64,000 nt of DNA from Hymenobacter crusticola (GCF_002154225.1 NZ_MTSE01000001.1:760281-824280); one strand, 5' to 3'; positions 37,060-46,480 are shown, counted from the stretch's first letter. Numbers and translations are program-made. Notes: generated by a model not told the origin, from the letters alone.

Positions 37060-38082
37060 ATGGAGAAGATCAACCTCAAGCGGCTCGCCGACGAGCTGCA
37101 TCTCTCTACGTCCACCGTTTCTAGGGCGCTGCAAGACAGCTACCAGATCGGGGCCGACACCAAGCAGCGGGTGCTAGCCCTAGCCCAAAAGCTCAACTAC
37201 GTGCCCAACCCGCACGCCAGTAGCCTCGGTAGCCGCAAGAGCAACACCATTGCCGTGGTTATTCCGGAGGTGTTCGACAGCTACTTTGCTCAGGCCGTCA
37301 ACGGGATTGAAACCGTCGCCCAAGCCCACGGCTACCACATCCTGATTTACCTCACGCACGAAAGTGAGCAGCAGGAGCGGGCCATTCTGCGCGCTTTCCA
37401 AGGCGGGCGCGTCGATGGCGTGCTCATGTCGGTATCGGCCGAAACGACTTCCACTGAGCACATTGCGGCATTGCAGGCCCAGGGTGTGCCCGTTGCCTTT
37501 TTCGACCGTGCCGCCGATGGTATCGAAACGGCGCGCGTCACGACGAACGACCTAGAAAGTAGCTGCTTGGCTACGCGGCACCTAGTGGAGTGCGGCTGCT
37601 CCCACATTGCGCTGCTGTCCATTGCTCGTCAGCTCTCTATTGAGCGGCAGCGCATTCGCGGCTACCAAAATGCCTTAGCGGAAAGCGGCCAGCTTTTTCG
37701 GGAAGACTACGTGGTGGAGTGCACCCATGACCCGGAGGAAAACTACCTAGCCATCCGACAGCTGCTGGAGGCGCACCCCGAAATCGATGGGTTGTTGGTA
37801 ACGGTCGAGCTGCTGACGGTGAGTGCCTACCAAGCCTGCCACGACCTAGGTCGGCGCATCCCCGCCGACGTGAAAGTGGTTAGCTTTTCCAACTCTCGCT
37901 CCGCCGCCATCCTCAACCCGGCCCTCACCACCATTCGCCAGCCCGCCTTTGAAACCGGCAAAGCCATTGCGACGCTGCTGCTTAAAGCATTGAAAAACAG
38001 ACATAAAAACCTAGGTACTGACAGCGTGGTGTTGCCTTCCACCTTGATCGTGCGGGCTTCTACGGCAACGGACATCAAGTAG
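37060..38082 (+). CDS. LacI family transcriptional regulator
   Basis: 340 residues: N-terminal HTH ('INLKRLADELHLSTSTVSRALQ', residues 3-24), hinge helix region ('NYVPNPHASSLGSRKSNTIAVVIP'), then a periplasmic-binding-protein-type ligand domain ('DGVLMSVSAETTSTEHI', 'LVECGCSHIALLSIARQLSIERQRIRGYQNAL', 'VVSFSNSRSAAILNPALTTIRQP'). Such proteins repress sugar genes until a ligand binds. The perfect palindrome at 37002-37021 suggests control of itself and the inositol oxygenase; a related site before the HTCS gene suggests a wider role. Ligand unknown. Confidence 0.93.
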   Translation: MEKINLKRLADELHLSTSTVSRALQDSYQIGADTKQRVLALAQKLNYVPNPHASSLGSRKSNTIAVVIPEVFDSYFAQAVNGIETVAQAHGYHILIYLTHESEQQERAILRAFQGGRVDGVLMSVSAETTSTEHIAALQAQGVPVAFFDRAADGIETARVTTNDLESSCLATRHLVECGCSHIALLSIARQLSIERQRIRGYQNALAESGQLFREDYVVECTHDPEENYLAIRQLLEAHPEIDGLLVTVELLTVSAYQACHDLGRRIPADVKVVSFSNSRSAAILNPALTTIRQPAFETGKAIATLLLKALKNRHKNLGTDSVVLPSTLIVRASTATDIK

Positions 38083-38144
38083 AATGTATGAATAGCAATC
38101 AGATAAAGTCAGGCGAAATTGGTCGAATCGCATCGTTGGCCGAT

Positions 38145-38246
38145 GTAGAGACGCAATACTTTGCGTCTTGCCGTTGCGGATGTTGTTTGCCTAGGTCGTT
38201 CTAGGCAAGTCGTTCAACGACGAGACGCAAAGTGTTGCGTCGCTAC
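38145..38246. repeat. Inverted-repeat element family A, copy 3
   Basis: 102 bases with 25-base imperfect arms (38145-38169, 38222-38246) and the inner segment CGTTGCGGATGTTGTTTGCC, one base different from copies 1 and 2. The arms have drifted more than in copy 1. Confidence 0.8.
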
Positions 38247-38261
38247 AGGGGTCGAGCAGCT

Positions 38262-38302
38262 GCAACGAAGCGGTAGCGATGCTTCGACAAGCGCAGCATG
38301 AC
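38262..38302. repeat. Single arm of the 17169-17329 repeat family
   Basis: 41 bases matching the right arm at 17289-17329 with five differences (ends ...CAGCATGAC). It lies 15 bases beyond family A copy 3, so two different repeat families are again side by side, as at 18682-18818. Confidence 0.6.
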
Positions 38303-38397
38303 GGTCTTTTTTGCTTGTTATTTACCCACCCTAGGTAGCACCTTTTCGGAAGTACTTTACAAGCTGCGCGCACTCTCCACTTCTAATTCCATCCCAC

Positions 38398-40689
38398 CTG
38401 AACACCACTACGTATTCGTTCGTCAGTCTGCTGCTCAGTCTGTTGCCGCTCATGACGCGGGGGCAAGACCTGGTGCAATACGTGCAGCCATTGGCGGGCA
38501 CGGCCGCCAGCACTACGGCCGCTGCCCTCAAGCACGGCAGCGGCACCGAGCATTTGGCCAACACCATCCCGGCCGTGGGCACGCCCTTCGGCATGACCCA
38601 ATGGACGCCCCAAACCCGCCAATCGGAAACCAAGTGCCAGGCGCCGTACTACTACCGCGACTCGCTGCTCACGGGCTTTCGGGCAACGCATTGGCTGAGT
38701 GGCTCTTGCACGCAAGACTACGGCAGCGTTACGCTCATGCCCATCACCGGTACGCTAGCTACCACCGCCACGCGCTACGCCGCCCCCTACACGCACCGCG
38801 CCGAAACGACCTCGCCGGCGCATTATAAAGTAACGCTACCTAGGTACCAACTCACTACGGAGCTCACCACCACGGCCCGCTGCGGCATGCTGCAAATTAC
38901 TGCTAGCAAGGCTGATAGCCTCTATCTGCTCGTCGTGCCTAACAGCGACCAGGGCCAAGGCTTCGTGCAGGTTGATGCCCAACGCGGGGAGGTGTGGGGC
39001 TACAACCCCGTGCACCGCATCTACCAGGGCTGGGGTGAGCTGGCGGGGTTCAGCGGCTACTTTGTGGTGCAGGTGGAGCGGGGCCAGGCCCGCGGCGGCA
39101 CCTTTCGCGGCAACCAATATTCCGCCGCGGTTAGCTTACAGAATCAGAAGGACCTAGGTGCCTTCCTCGGCTTCAAGGTGAAGGCGGGCGAAACCATTCG
39201 GGTGCGGGTGGGCACGTCCTTTAGCAGCCTGGAAGGAGCCCGCCGAAACCTAGCCGTCGAAATGCCCACGTGGGATTTCGCGGCGCTCCGGGCGCAAAAC
39301 CTAGCTGCTTGGCAAAAGGCGCTGGGTCAGATCCGGGTAGAAACCAAGAAGGAGCAGGATAAGCGCATCTTCTACACGGCCCTCTACCACACCATGCAGC
39401 AGCCCCGCCTCTTCAACGACGTGGATGGTACGTACCCAGCCTTCGCCGGGGGCAAGCCGTTGCAGCAGCTCGCCAAGGGCAACTACTACGACGACTTTTC
39501 GATGTGGGACATCTACCGGGCCGAGCTGCCGCTGTATGAGCTGCTGCAACCTAGCCTAGTGGGCGATTGGGCTAACTCATTGGTGCTGAAGGGGCAACAG
39601 GGCGGCTGGCTGCCCATCTTTCCGTGCTGGAACAGCTACACCTCGGCCATGATCGGGGACCACAGCACGGCTTTCCTGGCGTCGGCCTACACCAAGGGCA
39701 TCCGCAATTACGACGTGGCTGAAGCTTACCGCCTCATGCGTCAGAACGCCTTCGACCAACCTAGCCCCGCCGACTACCGGAATGGCAAAGGGCGGCGGGC
39801 GCTGCCTTCGTACGTGCGCTACGGCTTCGTGCCCCTAGAGGACAGCGTGCAGGAAGCTTTCCACAAAAAAGAGCAAGTCAGCCGCACGCTGGAGTACGGC
39901 TTCGATGACTACGCCTTGGCTCAAGTAGCCAAAGGGCTAGGTAAACAGGCTGACTTTGAGACGCTAACGAAACGGAGCCTAGGCTACCGGCAAGTCTTCG
40001 ATCCCAGCGCGAAGATGGTGCGCGGCCGCCACGCCGACGGGCGTTGGGCCACGCCGTTCCGCCCCGATACGCGCGAGTCGTACATCACGGAGGGCACGCC
40101 GCGACAGTACACCTTCTACGTGCCCCACGATGTGCCCGGTTTGGCGCAGCTTATGGGCGGCCCCAATAAGCTGGAAGCTGCACTGGATGAGCTGTTTGCG
40201 AAAAATGAGTACTGGCACGGCAACGAGCCCGGCCATCAGATTCCGTTTATGTACAACTACACCACCGCCCCCTGGAAAACCCAGCAGCAAGTGCGCCGCA
40301 TCCTAGCCGAAGAGTACAGCGACGGGCCCGGCGGCCTCAGCGGCAACGACGACGCGGGCCAGATGTCGGCGTGGTACGTGTTTGCTAGCCTCGGTTTCTA
40401 CCCGCTCAACCCCGTGTCGAACGAGTACCTGCTGTGCGCGCCTTTGTTCGACAAGGTGACCATTCAGCTACCCAGCGGTAAAACTTTGCAGATCAGCACT
40501 CAAAAAGCTAGCCTCGATGCCGTCTACATCAGTAGCGCCACCTGGAACGGTAAGCCGTATGCGCTGAACTACCTCCGCCACGCCGACCTGCTGCAAGGCG
40601 GACAGCTAGTACTAACCCTGCAAGCGACGCCGAACAAGCAATGGGGGAATAGTCCGCAGAGCCAGCCCAAGGCAAGCGTGAACCCGTAA
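38398..40689 (+). CDS. GH92 family alpha-mannosidase-like protein
   Basis: About 763 residues if read from CTG 38398. GH92 enzymes are Ca-dependent exo-alpha-mannosidases; typical motifs are 'QYVQPLAGT', 'VGTPFGMTQWTPQT', 'YYDDFSMWDIYRAELPL', 'GNEPGHQIPFMYNY' and 'GNDDAGQMSAWYVFASLGFYP' with the conserved acids near the C-terminus. ATG 38452 would cut through the hydrophobic core of a signal peptide that is perfectly readable upstream ('NTTTYSFVSLLLSLLPLM' then 'TRGQ'). Only CTG (38398) precedes it, so either a non-ATG start is used or the start codon has mutated. It is followed by the sugar transporter gene after 106 bases. Confidence 0.88.
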   Translation: MNTTTYSFVSLLLSLLPLMTRGQDLVQYVQPLAGTAASTTAAALKHGSGTEHLANTIPAVGTPFGMTQWTPQTRQSETKCQAPYYYRDSLLTGFRATHWLSGSCTQDYGSVTLMPITGTLATTATRYAAPYTHRAETTSPAHYKVTLPRYQLTTELTTTARCGMLQITASKADSLYLLVVPNSDQGQGFVQVDAQRGEVWGYNPVHRIYQGWGELAGFSGYFVVQVERGQARGGTFRGNQYSAAVSLQNQKDLGAFLGFKVKAGETIRVRVGTSFSSLEGARRNLAVEMPTWDFAALRAQNLAAWQKALGQIRVETKKEQDKRIFYTALYHTMQQPRLFNDVDGTYPAFAGGKPLQQLAKGNYYDDFSMWDIYRAELPLYELLQPSLVGDWANSLVLKGQQGGWLPIFPCWNSYTSAMIGDHSTAFLASAYTKGIRNYDVAEAYRLMRQNAFDQPSPADYRNGKGRRALPSYVRYGFVPLEDSVQEAFHKKEQVSRTLEYGFDDYALAQVAKGLGKQADFETLTKRSLGYRQVFDPSAKMVRGRHADGRWATPFRPDTRESYITEGTPRQYTFYVPHDVPGLAQLMGGPNKLEAALDELFAKNEYWHGNEPGHQIPFMYNYTTAPWKTQQQVRRILAEEYSDGPGGLSGNDDAGQMSAWYVFASLGFYPLNPVSNEYLLCAPLFDKVTIQLPSGKTLQISTQKASLDAVYISSATWNGKPYALNYLRHADLLQGGQLVLTLQATPNKQWGNSPQSQPKASVNP

Positions 40690-40795
40690 GCGCGAACTTC
40701 TAGCAAGCGCAGCAATAAGCCCAAAACTAGATCAGACTTTTTGCTCAATATCAGCTACTTTGCCCATCCTAATTTTATCCTAGTCAAGCTCTTTC

Positions 40796-42058
40796 ATGCA
40801 GCCCACTGCCACCCAAACACCCCCATCGGCGCCCTTCACGGAGAAGCGGTACCTCACCACCCTAGTCTTTGTCACCTCCTTGTTTCTGCTCTGGGGCATC
40901 GCCATTACCATGGGCGACGTACTCAACAAGCACTTTCAAAACGTGCTGAATGTGAGCAAGGCCGACTCGGGGCTGGTGCAGTTTTCCATCTTTGGCGCTT
41001 ATGCCATCATGGGTATTCCGGCGGGGCTGTTCATGAAGCGCTTTGGCTACAAAAACGGGGTGCTGCTCGGGCTAGGGTTGTACGCGCTTGGCGCTTTTCT
41101 ATTTGTGCCGGCGGCTAACGCCCAGTCGTTCGGCTTCTTCCGCGGCGCCTTGTTTGTGCTGGCTTGCGGGCTAGCTACCTTGGAGGCGGTGGCGCACCCT
41201 TTTATGGCTGCGCTCGGCGAACCCGCTACCAGCGACCAGCGCATCAACTTCGCGCAGTCGTTCAATGGATTAGGAGCCGTAATCGGGCCGTTGCTAGGTA
41301 GTTACTTCATTCTGAGCGGCGTGCACACCAACGGAGACTTGACTTCCGTAAAGACCCTGTACCTCATCATCGGCGGCGTCATCCTGACTATCGCGGTAGC
41401 TTTTTCCTTCGTGAAAGTACCGGCGTTGCAAGATGCTCACCCAGAGGTGCACGCTGAGCCGGAAGCCGGCTTCTACTCCGGCACCGCCGAGGAGTTACCA
41501 GAAGCCAAAGGCCTGTTTGGGCGGCCGCACTTTGTGTGGGCCGTAGTGGCGCAATTTTTCAACGTGGCGGCGCAGGGCGGGACCTGGGCTTTCTTCATCA
41601 ACTACGGAGCCGAGAAGATGGGGCTAGCCGATGCCGTTGCGTCACGCTACTTTGCCCTAAGCATGGTGATGATGATGGTGGGACGCTTCGTAGGTACCTA
41701 CCTAATGCGCTTTATTGCGCCGAATAAGTTGCTGGCTACGTTTGCCTTAGCCAATGCCGTGCTGTGCGTCATCATTGCCCAAAGCTGGGGCTGGCCCTCG
41801 TTCATTGCGCTGCTCGGGCTGAATTTCTTCTTCAGCATCATGTTCCCCACTATCTTTTCGCTGGGTCTTAAAGACCTAGGTGCCAAAACCCAGCAGGGCT
41901 CCTCGTTCCTGGTGATGACGGTGGCGGGCGGGGCCATCTTCCCCTACCTGATGGGCAAAGTTGCCAACCACGACGTGGCCGCCGCTTACTACCTGCCTAT
42001 CATTTGCTACTTGGTTATCTTCCTGTTTGGCGCTCGACTGTATAAGGTAAAGCGGTAG
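40796..42058 (+). CDS. FucP-type sugar MFS transporter
   Basis: 420 residues with twelve predicted membrane helices. The start 'LTTLVFVTSLFLLWGIAITMGDVLNKHFQNVL' and 'FGAYAIMGIPAGLFMKRFGYKNGVLLGLGLYALGAFLF' are typical of the FucP/GluP/NagP group of proton-sugar symporters. 'HPFMAALG' and 'RINFAQSFNGLGAVIGPLLGSY' follow the fucose-permease pattern. It is probably co-transcribed with the GH92 gene and imports a released monosaccharide; the identity (mannose, galactose, fucose or N-acetylglucosamine) cannot be read from the sequence. Confidence 0.9.
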   Translation: MQPTATQTPPSAPFTEKRYLTTLVFVTSLFLLWGIAITMGDVLNKHFQNVLNVSKADSGLVQFSIFGAYAIMGIPAGLFMKRFGYKNGVLLGLGLYALGAFLFVPAANAQSFGFFRGALFVLACGLATLEAVAHPFMAALGEPATSDQRINFAQSFNGLGAVIGPLLGSYFILSGVHTNGDLTSVKTLYLIIGGVILTIAVAFSFVKVPALQDAHPEVHAEPEAGFYSGTAEELPEAKGLFGRPHFVWAVVAQFFNVAAQGGTWAFFINYGAEKMGLADAVASRYFALSMVMMMVGRFVGTYLMRFIAPNKLLATFALANAVLCVIIAQSWGWPSFIALLGLNFFFSIMFPTIFSLGLKDLGAKTQQGSSFLVMTVAGGAIFPYLMGKVANHDVAAAYYLPIICYLVIFLFGARLYKVKR

Positions 42059-42070
42059 AGGAAGTCGTTA

Positions 42071-42146
42071 TCATGCCGCGCCTAACGGGGAATTTGAGTA
42101 TTGAACCTAGGTAGTTAACCCAGATTCCTCGCTGGGCGCGGCATGA
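42071..42146. repeat. Imperfect inverted repeat after the transporter gene
   Basis: TCATGCCGCGCC (42071-42082) and GGCGCGGCATGA (42135-42146) are exact inverted arms, extended to 23 bases with three mismatches (42071-42093 / 42124-42146). It lies in the 227-base gap before the histidine kinase gene and may act as a terminator or belong to a REP-like family. Confidence 0.5.
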
Positions 42147-42285
42147 TGGTAGCGTTATCGAGAAGAAGGCTAGCTTTCAAGTTGTTAAGAATACATAATA
42201 GGAAAAATAACAAGCTAGCAGCTAGGTAAATATCAAGGGTTATTGCCGAGCTTGCGCCCCGGTGAAGTATAACGGCTAATTACTA

Positions 42286-45200
42286 ATGGCGCGTCCGTTG
42301 AGTGCGTCTGCATACCCAAAGGGGGGAAGTCTGAGTGGGTTGTGCAGCAGCGTATTGTTGCTTTGGCTGCTGCTTCGAGCCGGCGTTGCTACGGCGCAGA
42401 CGCCCCCCATTCCTTGGCTCCCCGACTCCGTGCTGAGCGCCGTAGTGGTGCGGGCCATGGTTGCTGATCATTCGGGCTACTTATGGATTGCCACCACCGA
42501 CGGCATTCAGCGCTACGACGGCTACCAGACCGTGCCACTGGCGAAACTGCTGGCCCCTGGCGCGGCCGCCCCAGCGGGCTACATGCACGCCGTGGTGTGC
42601 GATTCTGCCGGGCGCCTTTGGCTGGGCGGTAAGACGGGATTATACCGTTTGGTGCCTACCACGGGCCAGCTCACTCGCATCGTCTTGCCCAACCTGCCCG
42701 AAGACCCGGCGCCTGGCGTGCAAGCCCTGTGGCTGGATCGGCGCACTCGTCGGTTATGGGTTGGCTACGGCACTGGCCTGGTACTGACGCTCGATCTGAC
42801 GCATCCGGTGGCGCCCGCGCGCGCACCCCGGCCACTACGCGAAGAGCCCATTAGTTTCGCCCCAGCCCCCAACCTAGGGGTATGGCTAACCACTTACAAT
42901 GGCCAAGTGCACCAGCTCGATGCACAAGGCCAGCTTATAAGGCAGGTGCAGCTTCCGAGTGAGTATTTGATACCGATACCGGGTACCCAGCCTCAGCAGT
43001 TTGTTAGTAGCCACGCCCGTTACGAAACCGACCCACGCACGGGGCAGTTGCACGAACGGCAGCGCTGGCTACCCGCGCCGGAAGGCGGGACCCAATCCTT
43101 CAAGCCTTTGCTCGATACGCAGGGGCGACCTGTGCAATGGCTGGTAGCCCAGCAACAGATAGCCTTGCAATGGGGCGCCGCTGGCCAAGTGCCTAAAGTA
43201 ACCCGCAGCCCCGTCACGTTTTACGCCAACGAGCCGAGCACGCGCTACACCCTGTTTCGGGACCCGCACCAGCTCTACTGGACTTTCAGCCCCGAGGAAC
43301 GCGGCTGTTACAAAGGTGGTAATGCGGGGCCCATCCGGCCCTTGCCCATCGTGCGGCAGGTGCGGCCCCCGAGCGTGCGCGGCATTACCCGCCTGCCCGA
43401 CGGCCGCTTGCTCGTTAGTTCTTACAGTGGCGTCTTCACCCAGGCAGCCGGGCAACCTGCGGGGCTGCTGCACCCCATGTCGCTCACGCGCGAAGGCCGC
43501 CCTTGGCCGGCGTTGCTGTATAGCATGCTCGTCACCCAAAAAGGCCAACTGTTTTTCGCCGATGAGAGCGATACGTTTGGGGAGCTAGATACCCATACGG
43601 GCGTCCTCACTTATCATGCTTCCGCCATTAAGCTGCAAGGGCGCACGCTCTGCCAGACGCGCACCGGCACAATCTGGGGAGGAACTACTAGCGGGCTGTA
43701 TGTTTTCGAGGAAAAGCAGCGCGCCTGGGTACGCTACCGCAACCAAGAGCGGCGTTGGCCCCTGCACGGCCTGGAAGTTCGGCGCATCAGCGAAGATGCC
43801 CTGGGTACGCTGTGGCTCGCCACCAATGGCGGCCTCTTCGCCTTGTCGCCAACCACCGGCACCTTGCAGCACTACGGCACCACTGAAGCCACTCCTAATC
43901 GCCGCTTGCCCACCGACGATGTGCTGTGCGTGTCTGCGGCTCCGCAAGGCCACGTGTGGCTAGGTACGCGTGCTCACGGTTTGTTGCACGTGTCGGCTAC
44001 TCGCGGCCTGTTGAGTAACCTAGGTCCGGAGCAAGGATTACCTTCTGCCACTATTGCTACGCTGTTGCCGGATGCGGCTGGCGCACTGTGGGTGGGTACC
44101 TACGCCGGCTTGGTGTACTACCGACCTAGCACCGGACAATTGAAAGTGTATGGCTCCGCCGACGGCCTCGCCAACCCAGAGCTCAACCAGCAAGCCGCCT
44201 ACCGGGCAGCCGACGGCACTTGCTTTTTTGGGGGCGTGGGCGGCGTGTTTCGAGTCGATGCTACGGGAGTAGCCGGCGGGGTCGAGCAGGAGCCACAACT
44301 GCTGCTCACGGCGCAGGCAGCGGGAGGACAACCGGCACAGCCACGGCTGGCCCATGCACCCGTGGGGCCGTTGGTCTTAACCAACACCATGACGGAAGCC
44401 GGCTACAACCTCGCCCTCGACGACTTTCGAGCGCCGGCCCTGAACCGCTTTTTTTACCAACTGCTGCCCACCGACGATGGCGTTGATACCACGGTTATGC
44501 AGCAGACTAGTCACCACTTGCGCCTGCGCGGGCTGGCGCCGGGCTCCTACACGCTAGCTGTGTGGGGGCAAACTCCGGCGGGCCGGCGCACGGCTAAGCG
44601 CCGCCTACGGGTGGAGGTAGCGCGTCCGTGGTGGCAACACCCGCTGGCGTTGCTCAGCGCGGCGGGCCTACTGGTAGGCGTGGGCGTGGGGCTGCAAAAG
44701 TTGCACGGCCGACGGGTGCTGCGCGAAGCTAGGTTGCGCACCCGCATTGCCGCCGACTTGCACGACGAAGTAGGTGCTTTGCTCACGCGGGTGAACTTGC
44801 GGGCTGAGCTGCTGCAAGAACCTAGCTCAGCCGACGAACTGCGCGCCGATGCCTACGACTTGCTACTCGACAGCCGGGCCGCCCTGACCATGATGCGCGA
44901 CGTGGTGTGGAGCATCGACGCCAGCGCCGATACGCTCGGCGCCCTGCGCGACCGGCTCCACGACCACCTCGACGCTACCGCCAAAACCCGGGACTTGCAA
45001 GCCACCCTCACCATCCACGACCTGCCCGATGCCCTGCCCCTGAGCCCATCCTTGCGGCAGCAGCTGTATCTGGTTGCCAAAGAGGCGATTACGAACGTCG
45101 TGCGGCACGCGCCCACCGCTACTTGCCTAACGCTTATCCTCCAGCGCCAAGGCGCTACCCTCACCCTGACGATCCACAACGACGGCGAGGTAGCGCCGCC

Positions 45201-45348
45201 CTCCGCCACGCATGGGTCGGGGATGGGCCTGCGCAACATGCAGCGCCGGGCTGAGCTATTAGGCGGACAGCTCACGGCCGGCCCAGCGCCGGAAGGCGGC
45301 TGGCGGGTGAGTCTGCGCGTGCCGTACCGCGACAGTTTGCTTGCCTGA
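42286..45348 (+). CDS. Propeller-type sensor histidine kinase (HisKA_3)
   Basis: 1020 residues: signal peptide or N-terminal anchor ('SVLLLWLLLRAGVATAQ'), two-component-regulator propeller repeats ('SGYLWIATTDGIQRYDGYQT', 'LGTLWLATNGGLFALSPTTG', 'GALWVGTYAGLVYYRPSTG'), a Y_Y_Y-type domain, one membrane helix ('HPLALLSAAGLLVGVGVGL') and a NarX-type kinase: phospho-His in 'RIAADLHDEVGALLT' and HATPase 'LYLVAKEAITNVVRHA...GMGLRNMQRRAELLGG'. It has no receiver or AraC domain, unlike the HTCS. The LuxR-type response regulator converging on it (45550-46191) is the natural partner. The signal is unknown. Confidence 0.92.
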   Translation: MARPLSASAYPKGGSLSGLCSSVLLLWLLLRAGVATAQTPPIPWLPDSVLSAVVVRAMVADHSGYLWIATTDGIQRYDGYQTVPLAKLLAPGAAAPAGYMHAVVCDSAGRLWLGGKTGLYRLVPTTGQLTRIVLPNLPEDPAPGVQALWLDRRTRRLWVGYGTGLVLTLDLTHPVAPARAPRPLREEPISFAPAPNLGVWLTTYNGQVHQLDAQGQLIRQVQLPSEYLIPIPGTQPQQFVSSHARYETDPRTGQLHERQRWLPAPEGGTQSFKPLLDTQGRPVQWLVAQQQIALQWGAAGQVPKVTRSPVTFYANEPSTRYTLFRDPHQLYWTFSPEERGCYKGGNAGPIRPLPIVRQVRPPSVRGITRLPDGRLLVSSYSGVFTQAAGQPAGLLHPMSLTREGRPWPALLYSMLVTQKGQLFFADESDTFGELDTHTGVLTYHASAIKLQGRTLCQTRTGTIWGGTTSGLYVFEEKQRAWVRYRNQERRWPLHGLEVRRISEDALGTLWLATNGGLFALSPTTGTLQHYGTTEATPNRRLPTDDVLCVSAAPQGHVWLGTRAHGLLHVSATRGLLSNLGPEQGLPSATIATLLPDAAGALWVGTYAGLVYYRPSTGQLKVYGSADGLANPELNQQAAYRAADGTCFFGGVGGVFRVDATGVAGGVEQEPQLLLTAQAAGGQPAQPRLAHAPVGPLVLTNTMTEAGYNLALDDFRAPALNRFFYQLLPTDDGVDTTVMQQTSHHLRLRGLAPGSYTLAVWGQTPAGRRTAKRRLRVEVARPWWQHPLALLSAAGLLVGVGVGLQKLHGRRVLREARLRTRIAADLHDEVGALLTRVNLRAELLQEPSSADELRADAYDLLLDSRAALTMMRDVVWSIDASADTLGALRDRLHDHLDATAKTRDLQATLTIHDLPDALPLSPSLRQQLYLVAKEAITNVVRHAPTATCLTLILQRQGATLTLTIHNDGEVAPPSATHGSGMGLRNMQRRAELLGGQLTAGPAPEGGWRVSLRVPYRDSLLA

Positions 45349-45549
45349 TGCCAGCGACGGTGCCTAGCCCCACTGGGCCTAGGTTCGTATAGCTCGCCCG
45401 ACTCCTTAACCACCGATGTGCTGCCCCAGCGGAGCTAATCGCCTCCTGACTTGAAAGTGGCTAAGCTAGGTATCAGAAGTGAGCCAAAGAATACGGCATA
45501 ACTAGCTGGCTGTAAACAGGGTTTATCTACATCGCACGGCCTTGTCTAG

Positions 45550-46191
45550 CTAAGCGGGTGGATCGTCGCGTAGCGTATGGCGCACGAGCTCGGCGCGGCT
45601 ACGCACGTGCAGCTTGCGGTAGAGCTGCTTGATGTAGGAGTGCACCGTCTGAGGAGCTAAGTCCAGGCGGGCCGCCACCTGCTTTTCGCTGAGCCCATCG
45701 ACCAAGCCTTCCAGCACTTGCCGCTCCCGCGGGGTGAGGTCGGTGGTGGGGGCGGTAGGGCTCGGTTTGAAGTAGCCGAGCACCTTGCGCGCCACAGCTC
45801 GGCTCATGGGGGCGCCGCCGTGCGCTACGTCGAGCAGGGCCGCTTTAATTTCGGCGGGCGGGGTGCTTTTGAGCAGATAGCCGGTGGCCCCAGCGCACAG
45901 GGCGCGGTAGATGCGGTCGGTGTCCTCGAACACAGTTTGCATCACGAAGTCGGTATCGGGTAGCTGGCGGCGCAGCAGGGGTAGGGCTTCGATGCCGCTC
46001 AGGCCGGGCAGGCCAATGTCGAGGAGCACCAGCTGGGGCTTGGCAGCTAGGTCGGGTAGCTGCTCCAAAAATGCTTCGACGGAGCCGGCCACCAACACGC
46101 AGTCGAACTCGGGTTGCCGGCACAGATAGCCTTGTAGCAGCTGGCGCACGGTGGGGTCGTCTTCAATAATGGCAAGGCGCAGCGGGATCAT
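45550..46191 (-). CDS. LuxR/NarL-type response regulator
   Basis: 213 residues: receiver domain with the acidic cluster 'IIEDD' (~8-12), phospho-Asp58 in 'VLLDIGLPGLSG' and Lys in 'GYLLKS'; C-terminal HTH ('LTPRERQVLEGLVDGLSEKQVAARLDLAPQTVHSYIKQLYRKL', ~145-200). It is convergent with the histidine kinase gene, with 201 bases between stops, and divergent from the large T9SS-secreted protein gene. A pair of inverted 17-19 bp palindromic sites lies 80-130 bases upstream of its start and is a good candidate for its binding site. Confidence 0.93.
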   Translation of the reverse strand: MIPLRLAIIEDDPTVRQLLQGYLCRQPEFDCVLVAGSVEAFLEQLPDLAAKPQLVLLDIGLPGLSGIEALPLLRRQLPDTDFVMQTVFEDTDRIYRALCAGATGYLLKSTPPAEIKAALLDVAHGGAPMSRAVARKVLGYFKPSPTAPTTDLTPRERQVLEGLVDGLSEKQVAARLDLAPQTVHSYIKQLYRKLHVRSRAELVRHTLRDDPPA

Positions 46192-46270
46192 CGGCAGAAA
46201 GGAGCAGGAAGAGAGTACGTGAGCGTGGGGGTAAAGGTCGGGTGCAACGCAGCAGGGTCCAAGTCAAGCG

Positions 46271-46323
46271 CTACCCCTAAACAGGGGGTATGCGCATTTT
46301 TCTCCCCCCCTGTTTAGGGGTAG
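46271..46323. promoter_or_regulatory. Two inverted CCCCTAAACAGGGG-type palindromic sites
   Basis: Site 1, TACCCCTAAACAGGGGGTA (46272-46290), is itself palindromic at its ends. Site 2 (46306-46322, CCCCCTGTTTAGGGGTA) is its exact inverted copy. Together they form an 18-bp perfect inverted repeat with a 17-base loop. A third copy is at 51550-51569. The place, between the divergent response regulator and T9SS protein genes, fits an operator. A hairpin element is the alternative. Confidence 0.55.
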
Positions 46324-46480
46324 TGTGGGGTTTGGAGGAGGCAGAAAAGGCGAAATACCTTCGGGTTACTCAATGGTGTATGATTTAGCTGCCCAATGCT
46401 CTGACTTTCAACAAGGAAGAGCTTCCAATCTGGCCTGGCCTGTCTTGTCTGCTTCTTTTTATCCTTTAGCCTCCCATACC

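Noticed and set aside
46325..46480. N-terminal extension of the T9SS protein frame
   Set aside because: It starts inside the inverted palindromic sites and precedes a good ATG followed by a signal peptide at 46481.
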